From Gemmatimonadales bacterium (GTDB lineage: Bacteria > Krumholzibacteriota > Krumholzibacteriia > LZORAL124-64-63): a stretch of 64,000 nt of DNA. This document shows, one piece after another, positions 53,461-61,410 of this stretch (its first letter is position 1; every line of letters begins with the position of its first letter). A program made the translations under genes and the position numbers. The DNA lies in assembly GCA_019038745.1 (NCBI GenBank), contig JAHOYV010000046.1:42561-106560 (forward strand), in the 5' to 3' direction. The notes under the pieces were generated by a model. It did no database searches, was not told the origin of the DNA, and worked only from the letters and a program-made list of their open reading frames with translations.

Positions 53461-54669
53461 TCAATTCATGAGACGGTCAAACCAGTTGCCTTTGGGATAA
53501 TCCTCCAAAACGACGAGAGGAACACTTCCCAGTTCCAGTCCATCCAGGATAACGACCGCCCGTCCAACCTCCTGGTGTGCAACCAAGGGAGCCTGGATAC
53601 TATCCGGCAAACGGTTATGTACGACCAGATCGCCCTCCCGGTTGCGGGGAACGCTGACGGTCAGGGATTCGCCGAATCCCACTATAGCCTGCTTTTTCTT
53701 GCCACCCTTCAGTAGCACCGGATCAGGCAGAGCGACTCCCGCCTCCGGAATGATCGCCACCTGCCGGTACGCGTTGAAACCGTAGGTCAGCAGGCGGGTA
53801 GTCTCGGTGGCGCGGGATCGGTCGCTGGGACAGCCCATTACCACCGAGATCAGGCGCTTTCCCTTCTGCACTGCCGATGCGGTCACACAGAACCCGGCCG
53901 ACCCGGTGTACCCGGTCTTGATACCGTCCAGACCTCGGTAGGTACCTACCAGTTTGTTGGGATTGTATAGGGTGAACTTTCCGTCCCTGAAGGGAGCCGT
54001 CTTTATGGAAGCCCACTCCAAAGCCTGGGGATGTTTGATCAGCTCCCGTCCGAGAATTGCCATGTCCCGCGCGGTGGAGAGATCGGGCTTTTGCCCCCGA
54101 CCTGCCGGCAAGCCGTGAACCGAGTGGAATTCCGTATCCAGCAGACCGAGGTCCATTCCCTTCATGTTCATCAAATCTACAAAGGCGATAGTGCTGCCTG
54201 CCACATGCTCGGCCAGAGCAGTTGCCGCGTCGTTGGCCGAGTGAATGGCCAAGGCATGGAGCAATTCCTCGACTGTGAACTCCTCGCCGTGTTTCAGATA
54301 AACCTGGGACCCTCCCATCCGGCTGGCATTGGCCGAAACCTTGACGATTTCATCCATCTTCAAATCGCCGTCTACGAGGTGGTCGAGCACGATCAGCTCG
54401 GTCATCATCTTGAGCATCGAAGCCGGTTGACGACGTTGGCGATCGTTGTTGGCCACCAAAACCAAGCCCGTTTCCGCGTCGATGACGATGGCGGATTTGA
54501 AATCCCCGTTCAGGGAGGCTGGAGCGGCACTTGAGGAAGAGCTATTAACATCACCCGCTGCCGTGCTCTGAGCCATGCCGGGAACGGGCCACAGGCAAAG
54601 TAGAAGAACAGTGAGTCGGAGAGATTTCCAAAGAGCGGAGAAAGTGCGCAGATCCATCTTTCGCATCAT
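53461..54669 (-). CDS. dacA: D-alanyl-D-alanine carboxypeptidase (PBP5/DacA-like)
   Basis: A 402-residue serine peptidase that removes terminal D-alanine from peptidoglycan pentapeptides. The signal peptide (LRLTVLLLCLWPVPGMAQS) is followed by the nucleophile motif SMLK (SxxK), SAN (SxN) in IHSANDAATALAEH and KTG in DGIKTGYTGSAG. A C-terminal domain of about 100 residues of PBP5_C type follows the catalytic core (VSVPRNREGDLVVHNRLP). Two ATGs at 54669 and 54666 are both possible behind AAGGA. It heads a minus-strand run of envelope genes. Confidence 0.94.
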   Translation of the reverse strand: MMRKMDLRTFSALWKSLRLTVLLLCLWPVPGMAQSTAAGDVNSSSSSAAPASLNGDFKSAIVIDAETGLVLVANNDRQRRQPASMLKMMTELIVLDHLVDGDLKMDEIVKVSANASRMGGSQVYLKHGEEFTVEELLHALAIHSANDAATALAEHVAGSTIAFVDLMNMKGMDLGLLDTEFHSVHGLPAGRGQKPDLSTARDMAILGRELIKHPQALEWASIKTAPFRDGKFTLYNPNKLVGTYRGLDGIKTGYTGSAGFCVTASAVQKGKRLISVVMGCPSDRSRATETTRLLTYGFNAYRQVAIIPEAGVALPDPVLLKGGKKKQAIVGFGESLTVSVPRNREGDLVVHNRLPDSIQAPLVAHQEVGRAVVILDGLELGSVPLVVLEDYPKGNWFDRLMN

Positions 54670-54850
54670 CAATTCCTTATGATTTTTGGGGCTTCCAGGT
54701 TACCGCGCAACGACCCTCCCTGGCCGTGACGGCTTTCCTAGATGAATATCAGGGTACGGGGGAAAAGGCAAGGATTCGGTGGGGCATGATTGGTTGGGCA
54801 ATCGGTCGAAGGAATGAATCTCTGCAGCCAGCAGGTTTACCCGGGCAAAT

Positions 54851-55978
54851 TCAGCGAATCGCCGGTTGTTTTTTTGGAAAGTACTTCCCCTTCATGCTTA
54901 TGAATCTTTTTTCAACAAATTCATAACTCAGGGCACTGATAATTATCGTAACGGCCAACGATACCGAAACCAGGATAAATCCGGAACTGCCCGACAACAA
55001 TTTGAATACAAGCCAAATCACCGGAAAATGGAATACATAAAGACCGTAGCTGATCTTCCCCAGATATTCGAGGATAGCGTTGTCCAACAAGGCTGGAACA
55101 AACTTTCCATCTCTGACCTGTATCAAAATGAAGGCAAACATGAGATTCAAAATGGAATAACCCCAAATGAACTTGTAGGAATCCTTCATGAACGGGGCAT
55201 ATCCCAGACAAAAGGGACTGTTTCGGTCCACAGCGTTGAAACTATCCGAAATAAAACCGAGAGATATGGCTGCCAAAATTACCAGCCAGGTCGACCAACT
55301 TTTTTTACTTTTTTGAAACAGGGCAAAAAATCCGCCGATAGCAAAGGCATCGATGTGTGAAAAAGGCAAGACATACACCACAACGTCCAGACGTTGGTGG
55401 AATATCGGAAGCATGTCCGCCTTGAAGATTGCAAAAATCAGGAAGCGCACGACAGGACCGGCAATTATCAGCACAAGCAATAATTTTTTGAGGTGCCTTT
55501 TGGGAGTAAAAAACAGAAGAAACGGCCAAATCAAATAGAACTGTTCCTCAACCGCCAAAGACCAGAAGTGGGTTGTCAGGCAGGTATATTCGTACAACGA
55601 GCTGGCATGAAAAAAATTGAATGTGTAGGTCAAGGTCCAGGGCAATTGGTCCAGAAACCGTTCCATTTCGGTGATTCCCCGGTACCCTTCCCGATCCAAA
55701 ACCAGAAGGGAAAGACCGGCCACGACCAGTAGATAAAAATAATAGAGGGGAAATATTCTCAGGGCTCGGCGTCCGTAAAAGTTCACGAAATAATCGCGGA
55801 AATTCAAATTGGCTTTCATTTCAATGAGGATGGGTGTCAACAGGAACCCGGACAACACGAAAAAAGCCTGCACCCCCAGAAAACCGACATTTTGTGGGCC
55901 AATGCCGAACACTGAAAGGTGGAAAAGGAAAACCGCAAGAAATGCGAATGCCCTGAATGAAGTAAGGCCTGTTTTCAC
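54851..55978 (-). CDS. Acyltransferase-3 family membrane protein
   Basis: A 375-residue integral membrane acyltransferase. Family hallmarks are seen: LTSFRAFAFLAVFLFHLSVF at the start and FFVLSGFLLTPILI, with SLAVEEQFYLIWPFLLFF in the centre. About ten hydrophobic segments follow. Such proteins O-acylate surface carbohydrates or lipids. The start is GTG 55978, six bases after the stop of the preceding UGA-containing reading frame, so the two should share a transcript. The gene is visibly AT-richer than the envelope genes before it, and may be acquired. Confidence 0.88.
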   Translation of the reverse strand: MKTGLTSFRAFAFLAVFLFHLSVFGIGPQNVGFLGVQAFFVLSGFLLTPILIEMKANLNFRDYFVNFYGRRALRIFPLYYFYLLVVAGLSLLVLDREGYRGITEMERFLDQLPWTLTYTFNFFHASSLYEYTCLTTHFWSLAVEEQFYLIWPFLLFFTPKRHLKKLLLVLIIAGPVVRFLIFAIFKADMLPIFHQRLDVVVYVLPFSHIDAFAIGGFFALFQKSKKSWSTWLVILAAISLGFISDSFNAVDRNSPFCLGYAPFMKDSYKFIWGYSILNLMFAFILIQVRDGKFVPALLDNAILEYLGKISYGLYVFHFPVIWLVFKLLSGSSGFILVSVSLAVTIIISALSYEFVEKRFISMKGKYFPKKQPAIR

Positions 55979-55984
55979 TTCAAC

Positions 55985-56242
55985 TCACAAACCCATGATA
56001 GGGTCGTCCGAGATTACATTTCCAATACCCGCGGGAAGAATGTAGTCCCCTTCCATCCGGTTGAACAGTTTTCCGTTCAGGTTCAATACTACACCCGTTC
56101 CCTGCAACAGGCTCAGTTCCAATGGAAAAACTACGGATCCACTCCCAGCGCAGCCTCCATGTCACCTGTCGAGACACACGCACTGGCGGGCCCATGGCAG
56201 GGGCCTTGCATCTTCATTGTTTCTCGAAATCCTCATGCTCAT
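55985..56242 (-). CDS. 85-codon reading frame with one in-frame UGA (candidate selenoprotein or interrupted gene)
   Basis: From ATG 56242, with AGGAG exactly six bases before it, the minus strand reads MSMRISRNNEDARPLPWARQ, CVCLDR, UGA at codon 27 (56164-56162), HGGCAGSGS, then about 50 further codons to a UGA stop at 55987-55985. The second part (FPLELSLLQGTGVVLNLNG, RMEGDYILPAG, GNVISDDPIMGL) looks protein-like. The residues beside the UGA are rich in cysteine (CVC before, GGC after), as expected around selenocysteine. A hairpin starts two bases after the UGA. The stop is six bases before the acyltransferase-3 start codon. A nonsense mutation, sequencing error or two short peptides remain possible. 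I do not recognise the family. Confidence 0.5.
56122..56160 (-). promoter_or_regulatory. SECIS-like hairpin after the in-frame UGA
   Basis: Starting one base after the UGA, AUGGA (56160-56156) pairs with UCCAU (56126-56122). GGCUGC (56155-56150) pairs with GUAGUU (56134-56129), half of it wobble pairs. GGA (56145-56143) pairs with UCC (56137-56135) around the loop GUGGA. The apical loop begins with G and is 19 bases from the UGA, within the range described for bacterial SECIS elements. Two bulges and three wobble pairs make it weak evidence. Confidence 0.35.
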
Positions 56243-56503
56243 TGTACTCTCCTGTTTCAAAGCATTTCGGAGTAATGACTCTTCTTACTCTACGAAAAAT
56301 AGCCACCTATTCGAAAAGCCTTCCTGACTAATTCTTGGGAATTGGGAAATCAGACTCACACCATAACACTTAACACTGAAACACATGGCTCCCTAGACAA
56401 ACCTCCCGGCCATAGTGTATGATCAATAATCTGATAGTGGCCCAATGATCAGGCACCGTTGCTCCTCGCAGCCGGGCATCCACGCGAGCGGAGGAGTACA
56501 ATC

Positions 56504-56995
56504 ATGCCCTGCGAAAAACTCCTGGAATTTCTGGATGAGAACGAGGTCACATACGACCTGAACGAGCACGCGAAAGCCTTTGCTGCCCGTGAAACGGCAA
56601 TCAAGGCCGGCGTACCCATTCGTCTGTTCGCCAAGACGGTGCTGGTGCGTCTGGACGGCCTCATGGCCATGGCGGTGGTCCCGTCCGATCACAAAATCAA
56701 TTTCAATCTGTTGCGTCAGGCGGCCGAGGCCTCAACGATCAGCCTGGCTCTGGAAAACGAATTCGAAGAACGGTTCCCCGACTGCGACCTCGGCGCCATG
56801 CCGCCCTTCGGCAATCTCTATGACATGAAGGTGTATCTGGATTCACACTTGGCGGTGGTCGACATCATCACCTTCAACGCCGGCACTCACACCGAAACCA
56901 TTACCATGGCCTTTGCCGATTTCGAGCGGCTTGCTATGCCACAACTGGCGCAGTTTGCATTCCAGCCTTTGATGGAGCATCAGGCGGAAATGTAG
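56504..56995 (+). CDS. YbaK/EbsC-type aminoacyl-tRNA deacylase
   Basis: A 163-residue protein of the YbaK/ProX editing fold that hydrolyses mischarged aminoacyl-tRNA. Family traits are seen: the N-terminal YDLNEHAKAFAARETAIKAG, then FAKTVLVRLDGLMAMAVVPSDHKI with the catalytic-region lysine, and LGAMPPFGNLYDMKVYLD near the middle. No cysteinyl- or prolyl-tRNA partner is next to it. The start is ATG 56504 behind GGAGGAG. Confidence 0.86.
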   Translation: MPCEKLLEFLDENEVTYDLNEHAKAFAARETAIKAGVPIRLFAKTVLVRLDGLMAMAVVPSDHKINFNLLRQAAEASTISLALENEFEERFPDCDLGAMPPFGNLYDMKVYLDSHLAVVDIITFNAGTHTETITMAFADFERLAMPQLAQFAFQPLMEHQAEM

Positions 56996-57115
56996 CTGCT
57001 TTGGGTCTTTGGGATAGGGGAAGTAAACTGAGGGCGAATGCCTGACCATTTGAAAGGTTATGCTGGTGCGGTGACACGATATCGGGCTGTTGGGCAGCGA
57101 GTCGGTACTTGAAAC

Positions 57116-57139
57116 GGGGCCGCTCCAACAGCCGACCCC
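57116..57139. terminator. Hairpin between convergent genes
   Basis: GGGGCCGCT and AGCCGACCCC pair with one mismatch or bulge around CCAAC. It lies between the YbaK gene and the secreted gene ending at 57163. There is no strong U-run, so the call is tentative. Confidence 0.45.
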
Positions 57140-57162
57140 GCTTCTTCCTGCTTTCCGGATTC

Positions 57163-57786
57163 TTATTTGTACATACTCTTCAAAGAACCCCAACTGTTCC
57201 GATCGGTGACCACCGGCGGCGGACACTCTTGGCTATTCAAACAGGCGATACCATAATCCGGCGCTTCGGAACCAGTGCAGGGGCGCATCGGCAGAAGCAA
57301 ACTGGGATCGTGTCCCGCGACGTATATCATCTCTCCGGGAACGCTTGCCGGCACAAACGGCTTGACCCCGAAACACCAAGATGAATAGTCGAATACGAGC
57401 AGGTCCACCGAGACCAGAACAATGCAGGGGCTCCAGGGTATAGGAGCACCGAGACCTACTTGGAAGCTGGGAGGTGTGGCCACGTTGATCCCGTAGCTCG
57501 GAATGTTGTACGAAACGACAAATATTGAAGGTGGTGGCATGAAAAACGATCCATCGGCGTTGACAAGCTGGAATTCGAAGCCACAAAGGCCCGAATAAGT
57601 CGAACAGTTCATCAGCACCACGTAGAAAGTCACCGGCCCTCCGAAATAGGACATGCAGTTGAGGCAATTCCCGCAATCGTCGGTCCAGAGAATGCAGATC
57701 TCGTCCGGATCACTGGAGCACTGGGCCTGGGCGAGACCGGCTGTCCCCAATAGGCCTAAAACCAGCAGAAATAGCCATTTCTTCAT
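57163..57786 (-). CDS. Secreted Cys-rich protein of unknown function
   Basis: A 207-residue exported protein. ATG 57786 follows GGGGGGAA and opens a signal peptide (KKWLFLLVLGLLGTAGLAQA). The mature part starts QCSSDPDEICILW and has at least ten cysteines, several in pairs (DDCGNCLNC, CGFEF), and no recognised catalytic motif. It looks like one extracellular beta-sandwich of a kind often seen in secreted proteins of this lineage. A 55-bp repeat shared with the beta-lactamase-like gene lies 142 bp upstream of its start. Function unknown. Confidence 0.6.
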   Translation of the reverse strand: MKKWLFLLVLGLLGTAGLAQAQCSSDPDEICILWTDDCGNCLNCMSYFGGPVTFYVVLMNCSTYSGLCGFEFQLVNADGSFFMPPPSIFVVSYNIPSYGINVATPPSFQVGLGAPIPWSPCIVLVSVDLLVFDYSSWCFGVKPFVPASVPGEMIYVAGHDPSLLLPMRPCTGSEAPDYGIACLNSQECPPPVVTDRNSWGSLKSMYK

Positions 57787-57927
57787 GATAGATTCCCCCC
57801 TGTTTGGATGGCGCCAAGGGAGGCGGGATGCCAATGCTGTTCTCAGGCAGGTGTTCGATATATTGCGTCCCCCAACGCAACTGAGTGTACCTTAGCAAAA
57901 CTTCTGAGTTATGACAACAAATTTGTG

Positions 57928-57982
57928 TCGATGAACACGGATCAGTCGGCATTTCGTTCGGATGGATTGAATGGTAGGAACA
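57928..57982 (-). repeat. Dispersed upstream element, copy A
   Basis: This 55-bp block begins TCGATGAACACGGATC on the plus strand and matches 45 of 55 positions of the block at 63077-63131. It lies about 142 bp upstream of the secreted Cys-rich gene, on the same side as copy B lies to its gene. On the minus strand it is followed after 27 bases by TTTTGCTAAGGT (57901-57890), a possible extended -10. Confidence 0.65.
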
Positions 57983-58051
57983 CCAGCAAACCCTCACAGA
58001 GGACAGTAATTTCATCCACTGAAATTACCCATTCCAAAAAAAATCCAAAAA

Positions 58052-59110
58052 CTACGGACCAATGAATGCGGTGCCACCCCAGCTCTTCAGGAACAATAAT
58101 TTGTTGATGTTCAGGGTTTCCAAGGAGACACCAGCTTTAATCATCACATTGTCTCCGGGTAGAGCAGCCAGAACACCCTCTTGCAGAGTATTAAAAGGGT
58201 TGGAGAAGGAACCCGTCTCCAGCCCCGAATATTCAAAGTCGACCCAAACAGTCTGCGGAAAAGTAACCCCAGCCAATAATGCGCGGTGGGCCGAAGCAAC
58301 CGGCGTGGTCCATGAACTGCCATCATCGATTGCATCACCACAAACCCGTAGCGGATTCTCAACCGTCAGGACGTGGTCTATCTTTTTTTGAAAATAGTTA
58401 TCTTCTGAATCATACCCGTCTATAGTCCACTCAAGATCTACATCAGTCTGATGCCAAACCAAATTATTGGGGACAAAAGGATCATCTGGATCGCAGGGAA
58501 CACCAGGGTTAACCGTAGCATCAACGTAGTTGAAATCGCCGCAGATGATGCCGGTTGTAACCTCTTGGTGAAGCTGGGTTACGTGTTCTTCTTTCCATTC
58601 ATTTCGGGTGTGCACGCTGGTAAACAGCACCCCTCCGTACTCAACCTGAACGTAGCCCCACCAGTAGGGAGGCGGGTTGAAAGGAAATTCAACCTCAGAT
58701 ACATCACACAAGCGTTCTGAGCTGAAGTTTGTGGCTGTGCCATAAACACAAACTGCAATCAGGTCGTCAGGGTTATCGAACCACTCATGGTAGCAATTCC
58801 ACTCTGGCAGGGCCGCTTCGATGTACCGGATGCATAGGGGAGTAACCTCTTGCAAGGTGATTACGTTGGCTTCGATCGCCACGGCGTTGGCGACTATAAA
58901 GGCGGCAACCTCTTGATCCATACCCAGATTCCAATTGCTGTCACCAAGACTGGCATTCCAGTCAAAAATGCGAAAATCATACTCCTCGTCACACCAGTTG
59001 GCCGATATAATCGCCGGCTGAAACCAAATGCAAAGGGCACCCAAAACCAGTAAGATAATGAGCGTACATCTGCTGAAGAATGTTCGTATGTTTATTTTTG
59101 AAAGACGCAT
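58052..59110 (-). CDS. Secreted endonuclease/exonuclease/phosphatase-fold protein with a partial beta-helix tail
   Basis: A 352-residue exported protein. After a signal segment (CTLIILLVLGALCIWF) the EEP fold is seen: FDWNASL, LQEVTPLC (catalytic Glu), SVHTRNEW, ICGDFNYVDA (GDFN), KKIDHVL and SAHRALLAGV (Asp/His region). The last 70 residues differ: VWVDFEYSGLETGSFSNPFN, then VMIKAGVSLETLNINKLLFL, which resembles the first turns of a right-handed beta-helix seen in other secreted proteins. This tail ends early. The substrate could be extracellular DNA or phospholipid. ATG 59110 is preferred to GTG 59131 by family length; no strong ribosome site is seen. Confidence 0.72.
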   Translation of the reverse strand: MRLSKINIRTFFSRCTLIILLVLGALCIWFQPAIISANWCDEEYDFRIFDWNASLGDSNWNLGMDQEVAAFIVANAVAIEANVITLQEVTPLCIRYIEAALPEWNCYHEWFDNPDDLIAVCVYGTATNFSSERLCDVSEVEFPFNPPPYWWGYVQVEYGGVLFTSVHTRNEWKEEHVTQLHQEVTTGIICGDFNYVDATVNPGVPCDPDDPFVPNNLVWHQTDVDLEWTIDGYDSEDNYFQKKIDHVLTVENPLRVCGDAIDDGSSWTTPVASAHRALLAGVTFPQTVWVDFEYSGLETGSFSNPFNTLQEGVLAALPGDNVMIKAGVSLETLNINKLLFLKSWGGTAFIGP

Positions 59111-59134
59111 TTTTACCGCACTTAAAAGCACTTT

Positions 59135-60739
59135 CTACTGCAAGTTGACCAGAACCAGGACCAATCCCTTGCCGGAGGCCAATGGGGTCATCGCTTTACC
59201 GATGATCGTACCGTGGGAACGACCGTGGTCTACAGCCTTCATCGCGTGTCCCGGGATGGCGGAGGTCGTCAACAGGTCTCCGGGTTCGATCGGACTCTGT
59301 GTCGCATCGGCCCAGCAGTAGACTCGTCCGGTAAGAGCTACGGGATTGGTGCCGTCGGCGACCGAGTTCTTCTGTCCCATCAATAGACCCGGCTTTACGC
59401 CTCCGGCTCCACTGATCACTCCGGCTACCTTCTTGTCGTAGGGCCATTCGCTGATTACGAGGTGGCCGGGTCGCTTGGTATCCATGCAGACGAGCATGCC
59501 GGCCTCCGGAGAATGTCCGGTCGTCGAAGGGTGAATCTCGAAATGTTCAGACAGGTCGGATCCGCCGGTGATCTCAAGCACGGGGGTAATTACACGGCCA
59601 TTGGAGATGACCACGTCTCCAGAGAACTCCGCAGCGTTACCGGTCGTGCTGATGCCGATAATCCCGGGGCCGGTGGAACTCTGCCCCTTCACGCCCGGTA
59701 GATTGCTGGCCAGGCCGTAGACTCCGGCGTCGTATCGTCCCAGGTAACCATGGGTTGTACTTCCGGAAACATGAATTCCTTCAACGCCGGTGCCGTTGTA
59801 GGCATAGCCCCTTACAGCAATGGCGTTTGCCTCGTCCGATTGTCCATAGACGCCGAATCCCGCCTGACTATATCCGTGAACACCGGAGGTGGCGCTACCG
59901 AGTGTCCCGTAGTTACCAGAGAACGCGTTTTCCGCGTAGGCTCCGAAATCCGAACTGCCGAAATAACCGTGGTTTTCGTTGTAGCCGTTTTGTCCGAATA
60001 CACCGTAGCCCGAAAGACCGAGTTGACCGAAGGCTCCGGATGTGGAATGTGTACCTTGAACCGGAACGTTCGGTGAGAGGCCCAATACGCCGATCATGTC
60101 GTCGCTTTCACCCTTCACGCTGGCTTCGGTGGCGCCCAGACTCCCCCGGTTGGCTCCCATATAACCATAAATCGCGGTACCGTTGTGTGTCCCCGCACTG
60201 ATCGCCTTTCCTTCATCAGTCTCGACACAAAACTTGCCACGAAGGATCTCCACTCCCACACCCAAACTACCGGCAACGGCCGAGTACATATTGGTGCCGG
60301 ACACGATCCAATCATTGTCCGCGTCGCCACCCCCGGCGTTGAGAGCCGAATCAGCCACTGCGGCTCTCATTGCCCAGGGCACCGAGGTCATGCGCATTCT
60401 GGGCTCCATCTCGCTCTCACTATCCACGGTTATGCCTAGCCACCGTTCCTGCCCGGCAAAGAGGTGTGGCGGGATGACAACCGTGCTGCCCAAAATTACG
60501 TTAAACAGGCCCAAATCCACACTGACCGCCAAGTGAGTTTCCGTCCACATGGCCGTGGCCTCTGGTACATTGGAAGGGTAGATATTGAAGATCAAATCAT
60601 GGTTGCCGTTGATGTAGTTGCCTACACTGTCCTTAAGCATACCCTGGTAGTTTACAAGCCCCGGTGTTGCAGCGTGGACCCCAATACTGAAACCCGAAGC
60701 CAGAAACAGGGTCATCGTAATGAACAATATGCGTATCAT
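59135..60739 (-). CDS. Secreted glycine-rich repeat protein (beta-helical stalk-like)
   Basis: A 534-residue exported protein. ATG 60739 follows AGGGGG and opens a signal peptide (ILFITMTLFLASGFSIGVHA). An N-terminal region (about residues 22-140) is compact, with TPGLVNYQGMLKDS. The middle has about fifteen short repeats with a G-x-YG-x-xG pattern (GYGVFGQNGY, GVHGYSQAGFGVYGQ, GVEGIHVSGSTTHGYLG), as in tail-spike or stalk proteins. The C-terminal domain starts GGSDLSEHFEI and contains GVISGAGGVKPGLLMGQ and GRVYCWADATQSPIEPGDLL. Such tails occur on secreted proteins of related phyla. The role is unknown; surface structure is likely. It follows the FlgD-tailed gene after 11 bp. Confidence 0.65.
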   Translation of the reverse strand: MIRILFITMTLFLASGFSIGVHAATPGLVNYQGMLKDSVGNYINGNHDLIFNIYPSNVPEATAMWTETHLAVSVDLGLFNVILGSTVVIPPHLFAGQERWLGITVDSESEMEPRMRMTSVPWAMRAAVADSALNAGGGDADNDWIVSGTNMYSAVAGSLGVGVEILRGKFCVETDEGKAISAGTHNGTAIYGYMGANRGSLGATEASVKGESDDMIGVLGLSPNVPVQGTHSTSGAFGQLGLSGYGVFGQNGYNENHGYFGSSDFGAYAENAFSGNYGTLGSATSGVHGYSQAGFGVYGQSDEANAIAVRGYAYNGTGVEGIHVSGSTTHGYLGRYDAGVYGLASNLPGVKGQSSTGPGIIGISTTGNAAEFSGDVVISNGRVITPVLEITGGSDLSEHFEIHPSTTGHSPEAGMLVCMDTKRPGHLVISEWPYDKKVAGVISGAGGVKPGLLMGQKNSVADGTNPVALTGRVYCWADATQSPIEPGDLLTTSAIPGHAMKAVDHGRSHGTIIGKAMTPLASGKGLVLVLVNLQ

Positions 60740-60750
60740 TTCTTCCCCCT

Positions 60751-61371
60751 CTATTTGAGCAACAACATCTTGTTTGTCTCGCTGAAATCCCCGACTTGCA
60801 AACGATAGAAATAGGTTCCGGAAGAGACCGTCAAGCCTGCCTGATCCGTTCCATCCCAATACACTTGGTAATTACCAGGTGGCCGTATGTTCTGGGTCAA
60901 AACCCTGATTTGCCGGCCACGCAGATCAAAAATTTTCAGATCCACCGTACTTTCCTTTGCCACGGCAAACCTTATCACAGTCATGGGATTGAACGGATTG
61001 GGATAGTTCTGCATCAGCTTATTGACCAGGCTGAGTGGTTCCGGCACGTCGGATGGGTCCAGCAAACGCAACCAACCGTACCAAAAACCGGCAGACAGGG
61101 TCCGGTCCGTGTCCTGGCATATTCCTATGGGAGTAGATTGGCCTAGTGTACCGTTACCCTGAAAATTTCTTGAGCTTGCCGGGGCGCCGGCTGCGGACAG
61201 GACACTGGATTCAAGGGTGGTTCCATCCCCGGGAGCTTTCTGTATTGCGCGGTCCGGATCAGTAGGTTCGGAAGCGAAAGCAACCGATCCCGGAGAATTT
61301 GTCAGGGAGAATATTATCAGAAACAGGGTCAGCAGGAAAAAATCCGGCCATAATCCGCAGTGTCGCATCAT
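60751..61371 (-). CDS. Secreted protein with FlgD-like sorting tail
   Basis: A 206-residue exported protein with a signal segment (DFFLLTLFLIIFSLT), then about 90 residues without recognised motifs. It ends in a C-terminal domain starting LMQNYPNPFNPMTVIRFAV and closing ETNKMLLLK. The tail is homologous to the one on the duplicated-domain protein (28951-30522) and marks the protein for sorting or surface attachment. The ATG follows GGGGAGG. It starts a minus-strand operon with the glycine-rich repeat gene and possibly the EEP-fold gene. Confidence 0.72.
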   Translation of the reverse strand: MMRHCGLWPDFFLLTLFLIIFSLTNSPGSVAFASEPTDPDRAIQKAPGDGTTLESSVLSAAGAPASSRNFQGNGTLGQSTPIGICQDTDRTLSAGFWYGWLRLLDPSDVPEPLSLVNKLMQNYPNPFNPMTVIRFAVAKESTVDLKIFDLRGRQIRVLTQNIRPPGNYQVYWDGTDQAGLTVSSGTYFYRLQVGDFSETNKMLLLK

Positions 61372-61410
61372 CTCGGCAACCTCCCCAGGGTAACCAGACT
61401 TAAAAACTCA

